Assembly (NCBI GenBank): GCA_052139695.1
Contig: JBKQWF010000106.1
Span: forward strand, 56,203-120,202
DNA: 64,000 bases
Direction: 5' to 3'
Source: PLGF01 sp052139695
GTDB taxonomy: Bacteria > Verrucomicrobiota > Verrucomicrobiia > Limisphaerales > Palsa-1400
Positions 44,883 to 53,555 of this stretch are shown piece by piece; position 1 is the first letter of the stretch; the number at the start of each line of letters is the position of its first letter. Below the pieces are notes generated by a model. The model searched no databases. It worked only from the letters and a program-made list of their open reading frames with translations, and was not told where the DNA came from. The position numbers and the translations under genes were made by a program.

Positions 44883-46462
44883 TTATTCGCGATAGACAGT
44901 GATGGGGCGGCTGGCGCTGACTTTCCCGTAAAGTTCCAGCGTGTCGTAAAGCACTCGGACGTTGAAGGTTTCCTTCGCGCCGTCTAATTTCAAATCGTTT
45001 GGTACTCGCCATGAGTACCCGCAAGTGCCGTCTCACCCAAAGGGCATGACGCCCTCAGCCACTTTTTCGCCGCCGGCCCGCGAAATGACCACCTTGGGAT
45101 CCAGCGACTAGTTGCGCTCGTAACCCAGGGGCTTGCCGTCGGCATCCTTGGTCTGCTTGCGCGACGTGTCTTCCAGTCGGCGGAGCATAATGTCGAGTTT
45201 CGGGTCCACCAGCACCGCCATGACCATGACGGTGTCGCCGGGTTTGATCCGCTGATCCGGCGCGGGTGAAGCAAACATCACTTCGGGTTTGCTGGAAAAA
45301 TCGAGGGCGAACGGAAGGTCTTTGCGGATCGTAATTCCGTAAACATCCGGGCGGCCCGCGCGACTCTGACGTTTGCCTTCCGAATGATAGTTTTGCGAAA
45401 GCTCAACACGCAGCCGCCCGAACTTCAGGGTTAGATATTCCGGCAGATAATCTCCCACTGGCAACTGGCATCGGGTGGCTTCGACAGGCCGGCCATTTTG
45501 GATGTCACCGCCCACGGCCACAGCCCAATCCCGCGCTTCAAACGAGCCCGAGAAGCCAAAGTCAGTCAATTTCCGGTCGCCCGGCCCAATCTCAAAGGTC
45601 CCGAGGTCTCCCTGATATGGATGAACGGTCAACTCGCCGGCCGGGGTCGCGGAGAAGCTGAAGTAGCGTCCGTCCACCTTGTGCATGGCCGATATTCTGT
45701 CGCCGCCCCACCAGTCGAAAGTGTTGCCCCGGCTCAAGACCAAGGCGGTACTGGGACAATTAAAATCGCCGGATATGGCGTAATCATTCCCGAGATGGGC
45801 TTGGAACCTCTCGCCCGCGATTCGAATGTCGCCCTCAAAAAGGCGGGTGCGGACGAAAAACATGTAACGGTAGATTTCTTTGTCATCCCCCGTAATGAGG
45901 AGGCGCGGCATAATTTCCACCGGGTTGAGGTTGCCGGCATTGGCACCCAGGTTGACGGTCAGAGAATCGAAGGCGCCTTTTGCCTTGATGCCGGCGAAGT
46001 TTGGGGGTAACCGTGATCGCGCGGGTTTTGCTGAAGTTTGACCACCGGATCATTGCGCAAGTCGAGGTCCTGATTGCCATCGAAATAGAGCCTGTCGTAG
46101 CCTTTGCCGGTTCCCCGGCTTTCATCCACCGCGAAATAAAAGAGCTGGCCAGAGTCGGGCTGGAACGCTTTCGCGCCAAATCGCGCCGCGCCGAAGATGG
46201 GAGCTTTGGAGGCGAAGTTGGGGTAATTCTTAACTTCCGCGAAAGGCTTTTCCTGGCAGCGGCAGATTTCCCCGCGGATGAAGGGCTCCTGGTTCTTGTC
46301 AAAAACCGAAACCTCGCGCAGCTTGAAAGTCGCGTTATTGTTGCTTTCAATCGCGCCGCGGATTCGAGAAACCACTCCAACACCAAGGAGTCCGCAGACG
46401 AGCAAGCCCACGATAAGTTTCAGTTTCCCCACAGAAAACCGGTGGTTTCTCTCAGGGGTCAT
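44883..46462 (-). pseudogene. Exported hypothetical protein, broken by one frameshift and two stops
   Basis: From ATG 46462 a membrane anchor (KLIVGLLVCGLLGVGVV) is followed by a beta-rich part with GKGYDRLYFDGNQDLDLRND. Near 46001-46007 (run TTGGGGG on the plus strand) one base is missing: shifting frame lets it continue as FAGIKAKGAFDSLTVNLGAN and on through 45920-45111. TAG (45110-45108) and TGA (45035-45033) then interrupt a sequence that otherwise runs smoothly to TAA at 44885-44883 (SLDPKVVISRAGGEK, DGTCGYSWRVPNDLKLDG). The original product was about 525 residues, exported, of unknown function. Part of it is duplicated at 48276-48470. Confidence 0.75.
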
Positions 46463-46996
46463 AGCGCCAGCATGGCCGGATACGTCGAAACTGTCAAAGC
46501 ATTTCGGGTGCAAAAGAAGGCTCAGGTTTTGGCATTATTCCCCTTTCTGACGGCCCCGGCGCGACCTGGTGAGGCTGAACTGCCGCTCAGCCCTAATATC
46601 AGGTTTCAATCCGTGCGCGGGAACGTTCCTGTCGCCTGGAGTTTGGATATTTCTTTTGCTGAACTCAGCGGTCAATCGGTCAATCCCAACGGGATCGTGT
46701 CGCGAGGAACGAGCCGCACACCCTGATGAGCGCATGAGGTCTGAAAAGCCGCCACACCCGCTACATCGTTGATGGTCATGCATTTAACCCGCTACATTTT
46801 CCTGTCCATGGTCTTAGCCGCCCGCTTGGAGCTGGGCCACTACACCAACGCCGGGCGGGGTCCCAGCCGATGGAGCGCCGCGCAACGGCGGCGGTATGAC
46901 GAAGCCCCGGCCGAGCTTCGAGCCCTCGCCACCAAAGAAATCAGTGGATGAATACCAACTTCCGAGGACCCCTTTTCTTTGCAAGATTTTCGGGTT
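46463..46996. other. Gene-free stretch between pseudogene and protease
   Basis: No gene is supported. A decayed copy of the CTGAGC palindrome (compare 27315-27338) lies at 46571-46590. Short open frames on the plus strand (46769-46951) show no family likeness and lack a ribosome site. Confidence 0.5.
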
Positions 46997-47998
46997 TCAC
47001 ATTGAAGTTGGCGGGGAAGTCCCTTCCACATCCCTTCTTGACTTCCGCCGCATAAAAATGCCCGCCGCAATGGCTCCGATAGCCAAGGCCATAACCGTAA
47101 CCTTCAGGTTTAACTTTGACGGCGACCTTGATGAGATCAGCCATGAGCGCCTCCCCGAGGGGTCAAAGACAACGACGATCTGGCGCGCGACAGGGAGTCC
47201 GACATTCGGTTGTCCCCCTTCAATGAAGAGTATGCTCGGTCGATCAAGGGTCAACGGCCCAATTTTCAAGGCGCCCTTTAGACGTGCGCAAAAGAGGGGC
47301 TGCCGGCCGGCGGCTGAGGTTGCCTCTCCGACCTTTTTGAGCGCATCCTCCAACGATAATCGGTTCGCCAAAGATAGCGGAAAGAGAAGCGCCTCATTGT
47401 TCCCGGTGTCGAGCTCGGCCGCGATTTGCAGGGCGCCCAAATCAACGATCACCGAGGGTAACGCGTCATCGCCTTTCCCAATATAGGGTATTCCCGCCCC
47501 CGGTGGAAGCGTGGCCGCCGTTTTGGGCTTCACCAAAATCGATCCGTTGCCGAGGTCCATTTGAACGAGTTTTCCAGAAAAACTGTTCGGCCCAAAAATT
47601 CCTTTTTCGTTCGGGAGATCGTAATCGATCGCATTGGCCTGGGCATCGTCGATTGAGAGGTTGCCAAGGCTCGCGCCTTTCACCTCCGTCAAGAATCCAG
47701 CAAGGGGTTTTCCAAGACTTCCGTCGATGGCCGTGGAAGGGCCCAAGTTAGGAAGACCAAGCCTCGCGGCGAGTTTTCGATCTAAGATGTTTCCACTTGT
47801 GCCTGTGTCAAAAACCACGGGCACCGGGTCCCTGCCTGCGACCCTTAGGCTCGTTAGCACACGCCCCGACGATTGCGATATGTGAAGATCACCCAAAGGT
47901 TGCTGAGCAAGCCCGCGGCTGCCCTTCAGTGTCGTAAGAACGAAGAGCAGTGCCGATATCTTCAGCCAGCATCTTCCGCTCAATGTCCAGTTTCCCAT
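46997..47998 (-). CDS. Retropepsin-like aspartyl protease with two DTG motifs and C-terminal membrane anchor
   Basis: From ATG 47998 the 333-residue protein has a signal-like segment (ISALLFVLTTLKGSRGLA) and then two aspartyl-protease half-domains. The first has VVFDTGTSGNILD, and the second, about 140 residues later, has AAELDTGNNEALLFP. A hydrophobic helix (VTVMALAIGAIAAGIF) near the end is followed by a basic tail, so the enzyme could stay membrane-bound. Most bacterial retropepsin-like proteins have one DTG per chain and act as dimers; two in one chain would allow a single-chain pepsin-like site. The substrate is unknown. It is flanked by decayed DNA on both sides. Confidence 0.8.
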   Translation of the reverse strand: MGNWTLSGRCWLKISALLFVLTTLKGSRGLAQQPLGDLHISQSSGRVLTSLRVAGRDPVPVVFDTGTSGNILDRKLAARLGLPNLGPSTAIDGSLGKPLAGFLTEVKGASLGNLSIDDAQANAIDYDLPNEKGIFGPNSFSGKLVQMDLGNGSILVKPKTAATLPPGAGIPYIGKGDDALPSVIVDLGALQIAAELDTGNNEALLFPLSLANRLSLEDALKKVGEATSAAGRQPLFCARLKGALKIGPLTLDRPSILFIEGGQPNVGLPVARQIVVVFDPSGRRSWLISSRSPSKLNLKVTVMALAIGAIAAGIFMRRKSRRDVEGTSPPTSM

Positions 47999-48275
47999 AG
48001 TGCTAAGAATTCGCCATAGCGCTATTGGATTTGACACGGAAAGACTGTATAAAGTTTCAGAACTTGTTCGACTTTTCTGTTGGTTGCGTCCTTGGCCCTT
48101 AATGAGAATTGGGGGTCAGAAATCGGATTGTTCCTGTGTTCCTGCATGATCGGAAACTGGAAGCCCGAATTGGTTAACGCCGTGCTGACTCGATCCCCCG
48201 ATTCGTTCCCTGCCGGGACAGGAGCTTCTCCAGAGCAGTTGGACGCGTCGATGGCGTTGGGAGATTACAAGACAA

Positions 48276-48470
48276 CATTACCATGACGGTGTCGCCCAAT
48301 TTGATCCGCTGGTCAGGCGCGGGTGAAGCAAACATCACTTCGGGTTTGTTGGAAAAATCGAGGGCGAACGGAAGGTCTTTGCGGATCGTAATTCCGTAAA
48401 CATCCGGGCGACCCGCGCGACTCTGACGTTTGCCTTCCGAATGATAGTTTTGCGAAAAGCGCAACCCACA
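48276..48470 (-). pseudogene. Duplicated fragment of the 44883-46462 pseudogene
   Basis: About 195 bp match 45222-45410 with only scattered changes and encode, on the minus strand, NYHSEGKRQSRAGRPDVYGI and TIRKDLPFALDFSNKPEVMF in the same frame. Similarity weakens on both sides, so it is an internal fragment rather than a full copy. It could arise by recombination between repeats or by loss of most of a second gene copy. Confidence 0.85.
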
Positions 48471-48496
48471 ACTGCCCGGACTTCAACTAGATTTCC

Positions 48497-48551
48497 GGGT
48501 AGGGGCGCCTCGCCGAGGCGACCACGGACGGCTCGGCGAGCCTTCCCTACC
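48497..48551. repeat. Double-hairpin repeat, copy 2
   Basis: Same design as 37996-38037: a CGCCTCG/CGAGGCG palindrome and a GGCTCG/CGAGCC palindrome, bounded by GGGTAGGG and CCCTACC. It differs by a few bases (for example GAGCCTTCC in place of GAGCCGTCC). It lies 25 bp beyond the selD stop. Confidence 0.85.
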
Positions 48552-48575
48552 ATTGCATTTGCGATCAGAGCACGA

Positions 48576-50165
48576 CTACGATTGCTCCGTTTTGCCCCGC
48601 GCGAGGCGTTCCAGGCATTCCTGATAAAACATTTTCACCGGGGCGCCGCCCATGGCGATGGCGCACCATGCTGCTTCGTCCAGTTCCGGCTGGGTAATCC
48701 CTAATTCGCGCGCTTTGCGGTAGTGCGCCGCGAAACAAGGCTGGCACCGGCTGCTGACGACGAGCGCGAAGAGGATCAATTCTTTGGCCTTCTCGCTCAA
48801 GGCGCCGGCGGACTGCACGGCGCGCAGCAACGCTCCGAACGCTTTCTGCGTTTCGGTCACCGTGCTCTTCGACGCCTCGGCGTCGAAAACATCCGCGCAG
48901 CAACCGTCATGACTGGCAGGGGAATCGTTTGTTGACTCTTTCATAGGATGTTCCTTCCGCGCCGGCCCGGAACCCGGCGAAAGCAGAATTTCTCCGCCAG
49001 GCTGGGAGATAATTCTGCCGATGACAAATCCGTCGATGCCATGGCGCGCCAGAGCTTGCCCCAATAGGGACAGCCGCTCCGGTGGGATGGCGATGAGGAG
49101 TCCGCCGGACGTTTGCGCGTCAAAACCCAAATTCACCAGCGCCTCATCCACGCCTGGCCCGACCCGAAGAGCGTCACCGACGTATTCCCGATTGCGCTCC
49201 ACCGCGCCTGGAATGATCCCCTGCCGCAACGCCTCCACCGCGCCGGCAAAAGCCGGCAGCGCTTCCGCGTAAAGCTCCGCGCCCAGTCCGCTGCCGCGCA
49301 ACATCCGGCGCAGATGCGCGAACAGACCAAAGCCGGTGATGTCCGTGCAAGCGGACACGGCGGCTTCTTTCATCGCATCCGCCGCCGCTTTGTTGAGCGC
49401 CACCATGGCCGCTTGGGCCGCCACCCATCCCGCGGAATCGCCGCGACCGATTTGTTGACAGAAGGCCAGCACACCCGTGCCGAGAGGTTTGGTCAAGACG
49501 AGCGCGTCGCCGGCGTCCGGTTTTTCCAGGGCGGCAGCGACGGCGCGATCCATCAGGCCGGTGATGGCAAAACCCAGTTTAATTTCTTCGTCCTTGACGC
49601 TATGGCCGCCGACCAGCGCGACGCCGGCTTCCTTGAAAACCTCCATCGCGCCTGCCAGCATTTGAAAGATGATTTCACCCGGCAGCGTTTCAGAGGGGAA
49701 AGCCAGCACGCTCAATGCCGTCCGGGGTTCTCCGCCCATGGCGTAAATGTCCGAAAGACAATTGGCGGCGCAAATTCTGCCAAAGAGCCGCGGGTCGTCC
49801 ACGCAGGGCGTGAAAACATCCACCGTTTGCACCAGGCACAAGTCGCCCGAAATCTGGTAAATCGCGGCGTCGTCCGATGCCGCCAGTCCCGAAATGACGG
49901 CGGGGTCTTCGACCAGCGGCAGGCGCGCCAGGACAGCGTCCAAATCGGCCGGCGCAATTTTGGAGGCGCAACCAGCGTTGCGGACGAGCTGGGTCAATTT
50001 CACCCGTGAAAGTTCCGGCGGGTCGGGCCGCTCGCCGGCGCACGGGCAGAGATTTTTTTCACGCAGCACGTCGCAGGGACACGGGCGCCGGGCATCGCAA
50101 ATGCAATTTCCCAGCCGCTGGGAGCGTTCCATGACACGGCGACGTTTGGCAAAATCGATTTTCAT
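48576..50165 (-). CDS. selD: Selenophosphate synthetase with Cys-rich N-terminus and fused CMD/AhpD-like domain
   Basis: The 529-residue protein has three parts. Residues 12-50 form an unusual Cys-rich lead with CIC, CPC and CPC pairs, possibly binding metal. Residues 54-400 are SelD: catalytic Cys66 and Lys69 in AGCASKIAP (in E. coli Cys17/Lys20), VQTVDVFTPCVDDP, VGGHS and DITGFGLFAHL, the AIR-synthase fold that makes selenophosphate from selenide and ATP. Residues 408-529 are a carboxymuconolactone-decarboxylase/AhpD-like domain with SSRCQPCFAAHY, a CxxC redox pair. An ATG at 48944 with GGAAGGA upstream could give the CMD part as a separate protein. The start overlaps the selB stop (ATGA). 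It is last in the operon. Confidence 0.9.
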   Translation of the reverse strand: MKIDFAKRRRVMERSQRLGNCICDARRPCPCDVLREKNLCPCAGERPDPPELSRVKLTQLVRNAGCASKIAPADLDAVLARLPLVEDPAVISGLAASDDAAIYQISGDLCLVQTVDVFTPCVDDPRLFGRICAANCLSDIYAMGGEPRTALSVLAFPSETLPGEIIFQMLAGAMEVFKEAGVALVGGHSVKDEEIKLGFAITGLMDRAVAAALEKPDAGDALVLTKPLGTGVLAFCQQIGRGDSAGWVAAQAAMVALNKAAADAMKEAAVSACTDITGFGLFAHLRRMLRGSGLGAELYAEALPAFAGAVEALRQGIIPGAVERNREYVGDALRVGPGVDEALVNLGFDAQTSGGLLIAIPPERLSLLGQALARHGIDGFVIGRIISQPGGEILLSPGSGPARKEHPMKESTNDSPASHDGCCADVFDAEASKSTVTETQKAFGALLRAVQSAGALSEKAKELILFALVVSSRCQPCFAAHYRKARELGITQPELDEAAWCAIAMGGAPVKMFYQECLERLARGKTEQS

Positions 50166-52135
50166 TTTGACGCGGCTCCCGGCAGCGGCTGGAGCAGACT
50201 TTTAGCTCCCGCGCCCGGGGTGCGATTGTTGCCGCAGCGAACCGTAAAGCGGGTTCGATCCAGGTAATCGGCCAGCGGCACGGCAAACTTGCGGCTTACC
50301 CCCAGAGCATCGCGGAACTCCATGGTGGAGAACGACGGCGTCCGGGCAAAGAGCCGTAAAGCCGCTTGCCTGGCTTTTTCAATGGCATCGCGGTGCATCC
50401 AGATCCGGTCGTCCAGGCGGACCACCAGCCCGCGCTCCGCCAGCAAACGCAGCGCTTCGGAAACGCGCGCGGCAGATTCCCCCGCGGCAGCGGGCAGTTC
50501 TTCGCTCGAGGGCGGCGCCCACCCCGCGCGCTGCAGCAGGGCCAGCAAGCTATCGCACAAGCGCTGGGCGCGGTCGGTAACGCGCGCGTTCCAACCCGCC
50601 GCAGCCAGCAATAATCCATTGCGGTCGAGTTGTTTTGCGGCAAACAATGGTTCCAATGCCGCCTCCAGCAAGGCCGGCTCAGGGCATACGGTCGATAAAA
50701 GTTCTTCGCGGCTGATCCCCTCCCGTTGCGGATTGGCCGCGTGGAAAGCCTTGATGGCGGCGAGCAACCGCTGGCCTGTTTTCTCGATGACGTCCGAGTG
50801 AAGAAAGCCGCCTCCAGGGACAGGCGTGGCGAGGCGCCGCGCGCGCAGATGCTCCAAGTCGGCGGCCAGTTCCTCCGCGCGCCGCCAGCATTTGCCCTGG
50901 AGTCCGGCGACAGTCGCCGGCTGCTTGCTTTCGCGCAACATCTGTTCGCACCAGCGCAAAGGATCGTTGACCGCCTGGCTTCGCGCGGCCAGCAGGTCGA
51001 GTGTCCATTGTTTCTTGCGACGCAGCCGGGTATCGCTCAAGCCGACGATTTGTCCGCCGCCGATAGTGGTCAAACCGGGACCGCCAGTTCCGCCGAGGTT
51101 GGCGCGCACGACAAACCGTTCGCCCGGCGCCAGTGGCAGCGGCGCATCGATGCGGAGTTGCACAAACTGCTTTTGTCCGCCCGACATTTGCACGTCTTCG
51201 AGCATCGCCAATCGCGCCGGGGCAGCGGCTGTTCCGATGTGGAACTGCACTTCGGCGTTGTCCTCGATCACAGCCTTGAGGGAGTCCAAAGTTCTCAATT
51301 CCGCCTCGGCCATCGTGACCGGCGCGAAGGCGTTGGATTCGCAAAGCACCATGCCGCGCCGGATGGATTGGTGATCCAAATCGGGAATGTTCAGCGCGGC
51401 GCATTCGCCCGCCCGCCCTTCGGCGGCGTCTTCGCCATAGACCTGCATCCGGCGCACCCGGCCGGGCAACCCGGCAGGCAGCAGACGCAGCTCGTCGCCA
51501 ACATGGACACGCCCGTGAGTCGGGATGCCGGTGATGACCGTGCCCGCTCCGCGGATGGTGAAGGCATCTTCCACCCAGAGCCGAAACGGTCCTTCGCACG
51601 AGCGATCGCCGCAAGCATCCACCGTCTTGTTTAACGCCTCAAAAAATCCGTCCAAACCTTCACCCGTCACATTGGAGATCGGACAGATCGGAGCGCCGGC
51701 CAAAAAGTTTTTTGCCAGCAGGCGTCGCAACTCTTCGGTGACAGCATTCCGCCGCGGCGCGTCCACCAGATCGGTTTTGGTCAACGCCACCAACCCATGG
51801 CGCAATCCCATCAGCGTAAGAATGTGCAGATGCTCGTGCGTTTGCGGCATGATGCCGTCGTCCGCCGCGACGACAAAGATGACAACATCAATGCCGTGCG
51901 CGCCAGCCACCATGTTGCGAATGAAATCCACGTGGCCGGGCACATCGACAATGCCGACAATCCGCTGGTCCGCCATGCGGCAAGGCGCGAAGCCAAGGTC
52001 AATGGTCAGCCCGCGCTGCTTTTCCTCGGCGAGGGTGTCGGTTTCGCAACCGGTGAGCAATTTGACCAAAGCGCTTTTGCCGTGATCCACATGTCCGGCG
52101 GTGCCGAGCATGACATTGCGCCGCGCCTGGCTCAT
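50162..52135 (-). CDS. selB: Selenocysteine-specific elongation factor
   Basis: The 657-residue protein has the GTPase motifs GTAGHVDHGKSALVK, DVPGHVDF and TKTDL. EF-Tu-like domains II and III follow (GAGTVITGIPTHGRVHVGDEL), then C-terminal winged-helix repeats (about 430-640) that bind the SECIS hairpin in selenoprotein mRNAs. It brings selenocysteinyl-tRNA to UGA codons. Length is typical. Both ends overlap neighbours by ATGA: its start with the selA stop and its stop with the selD start. The presence of a full-length SelB means selenoproteins are expected elsewhere in the genome. Confidence 0.95.
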   Translation of the reverse strand: MSQARRNVMLGTAGHVDHGKSALVKLLTGCETDTLAEEKQRGLTIDLGFAPCRMADQRIVGIVDVPGHVDFIRNMVAGAHGIDVVIFVVAADDGIMPQTHEHLHILTLMGLRHGLVALTKTDLVDAPRRNAVTEELRRLLAKNFLAGAPICPISNVTGEGLDGFFEALNKTVDACGDRSCEGPFRLWVEDAFTIRGAGTVITGIPTHGRVHVGDELRLLPAGLPGRVRRMQVYGEDAAEGRAGECAALNIPDLDHQSIRRGMVLCESNAFAPVTMAEAELRTLDSLKAVIEDNAEVQFHIGTAAAPARLAMLEDVQMSGGQKQFVQLRIDAPLPLAPGERFVVRANLGGTGGPGLTTIGGGQIVGLSDTRLRRKKQWTLDLLAARSQAVNDPLRWCEQMLRESKQPATVAGLQGKCWRRAEELAADLEHLRARRLATPVPGGGFLHSDVIEKTGQRLLAAIKAFHAANPQREGISREELLSTVCPEPALLEAALEPLFAAKQLDRNGLLLAAAGWNARVTDRAQRLCDSLLALLQRAGWAPPSSEELPAAAGESAARVSEALRLLAERGLVVRLDDRIWMHRDAIEKARQAALRLFARTPSFSTMEFRDALGVSRKFAVPLADYLDRTRFTVRCGNNRTPGAGAKSLLQPLPGAASK

Positions 52136-53535
52136 GAGGCGATCCTTCCCAGGGCCGCGGCGATGAGCGGCAATTGTTCATCCGTCACCGTGCGGAGGTC
52201 CAGGCGCGCGCGATCGTCCTCGATGCGGCCAAAAATGCAGGCCTCGTCCAGCCGCAACCTGCGCGCCAATTCGGACGCGCCCATGCCAGGCACAGAGACC
52301 AAGATCTCAAAGCTGGGGATCGCTTGGGTCGGCAGCGAGCCGCTGCCCAGAAAAGCCTGGCTCTGGCGAATCGCCGTTTCCACTTTGGGAGCGGCGCTGG
52401 AAATCAGCCAGGCCAGTTCTTCGGCGCGCGCTTTTAAAGTTTCCGTCGGCTCGCTCATCATGCGATAAGTCGGATGATCGCGCGCCAGCCGCGCTGGATC
52501 GCGGAACAAATGCAGGGTCCGTTCCAAAACCATCAGGCAGGTTTTGTCCACGCGGACGGCGCGCATCAGCGGATGCCGGCGCAGTTTTTCAATGAGCGCC
52601 TTTCGCCCGACAATGATGCCGCACTGGCCGGCGCCAATCAGCTTGTCGCCGCTGAACAAAACGGCATCCGCGCCGGCTTCGATGGATTCGCGGACGGTGG
52701 GTTCGTGGGGCAAGCCGAATTGTTTGAGGTCCACCAATGCTCCGGCGCCCAAGTCGTCGATTAAAACCAACTGGCTCTGGTGGGCCAGTCCGGCCAGATC
52801 GGACAAAGCCACTTCGCTGGTGAAGCCGACGACGCGATAATTGCTGGGATGCACGCGCAGAATGGCGGCGGTGTTTGCCGTGATCGCTTTCTGGTAATCC
52901 TTTAGATGGGTGCGGTTGGTGGCGCCGACTTCCACCAGGCGGGCGCCGCCTTGGGCCATGACTTCGGGCAGCCGGAACGAGCCGCCAATCTCAATCAGTT
53001 GTCCGCGCGAGACGATGACCTCCTTTTGTCCGGCCAGCGCGGCCAGAACGAGGAGGGTGGCGGCGGCGTTATTGTTGACTATAGTGGCGGCCTCGGACCC
53101 GGTTAACTCGGTCAAAATATATTCGGCCAGCTCATCGCGCTCAGCGCGTTCGCCGGATTCCCGCTCCACCGCCAGCGTGCAGCAGCCTTTCAACTCCGGG
53201 ATGATTGAATCCACCACGCCGCCGGGAAGAACGGCGCGCCCCAAGCCCGTATGCAGAATGATGCCCGTGGCGTTGATCGCCTTGCGGACGTGCGGTTCGA
53301 GAGCGTCGCGCAGGAACCGCTCCGCTTGCTCCAGCACGGCATCGGTCAGACTGGACGCCGTCTCGCTCGCGCCGCGGTCAAGAATCCCGGCACGCACCAC
53401 TTCAAGCGCTCGCCGCAGGCATTGGACGACCAACGGCTGCGGATGGAGGCTGAGCCAGTCCGCCGCCCTTGCGGTGGCCAGGAGTAACGTGACGGAAGGC
53501 AGAGAGCGAAGGAGTTCCTGTTTTTGTTCCTGCAT
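52132..53535 (-). CDS. selA: L-seryl-tRNA(Sec) selenium transferase
   Basis: The 467-residue protein carries the SelA landmarks NATGIILHTGLGRAVLP, NNNAAATLLVLAALA, SRGQLIEIGGSFRLP and the PLP Lys298 in LFSGDKLIGAGQCGIIVG. The N-terminal helices that hold tRNA-Sec in the decameric enzyme are present (LPSVTLLLA onward). It converts Ser-tRNA-Sec to Sec-tRNA-Sec with selenophosphate from SelD. The gene starts 20 bp after the activase stop and overlaps selB by 4 bp, tying the selenium genes to the HgdB-type operon. The tRNA-Sec gene itself is not seen nearby. Confidence 0.95.
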   Translation of the reverse strand: MQEQKQELLRSLPSVTLLLATARAADWLSLHPQPLVVQCLRRALEVVRAGILDRGASETASSLTDAVLEQAERFLRDALEPHVRKAINATGIILHTGLGRAVLPGGVVDSIIPELKGCCTLAVERESGERAERDELAEYILTELTGSEAATIVNNNAAATLLVLAALAGQKEVIVSRGQLIEIGGSFRLPEVMAQGGARLVEVGATNRTHLKDYQKAITANTAAILRVHPSNYRVVGFTSEVALSDLAGLAHQSQLVLIDDLGAGALVDLKQFGLPHEPTVRESIEAGADAVLFSGDKLIGAGQCGIIVGRKALIEKLRRHPLMRAVRVDKTCLMVLERTLHLFRDPARLARDHPTYRMMSEPTETLKARAEELAWLISSAAPKVETAIRQSQAFLGSGSLPTQAIPSFEILVSVPGMGASELARRLRLDEACIFGRIEDDRARLDLRTVTDEQLPLIAAALGRIAS

Positions 53536-53555
53536 GGCAAGCCGTCCTGTATTTA

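Larger units (their letters stand above)
47999..48575. other. Repeat-bearing intergenic region upstream of the protease and downstream of selD
   Basis: No gene is supported. It contains the partial duplicate 48276-48470 and a second copy of the double-hairpin repeat (48497-48551), both listed separately. The remaining 280 bp show nothing I recognise. Confidence 0.5.

Noticed and set aside
45033..45035. In-frame TGA followed by DGTCGYSW, in a genome with SelA, SelB and SelD: possible selenocysteine codon
   Set aside because: The same gene also has a TAG (45110-45108) and a one-base frameshift, and a Gly codon GGA to TGA change explains it. A decaying gene is the simpler reading.
46769..46951. 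60-codon plus-strand frame with a hydrophobic start
   Set aside because: No ribosome site and no family likeness, and it lies in decayed DNA.
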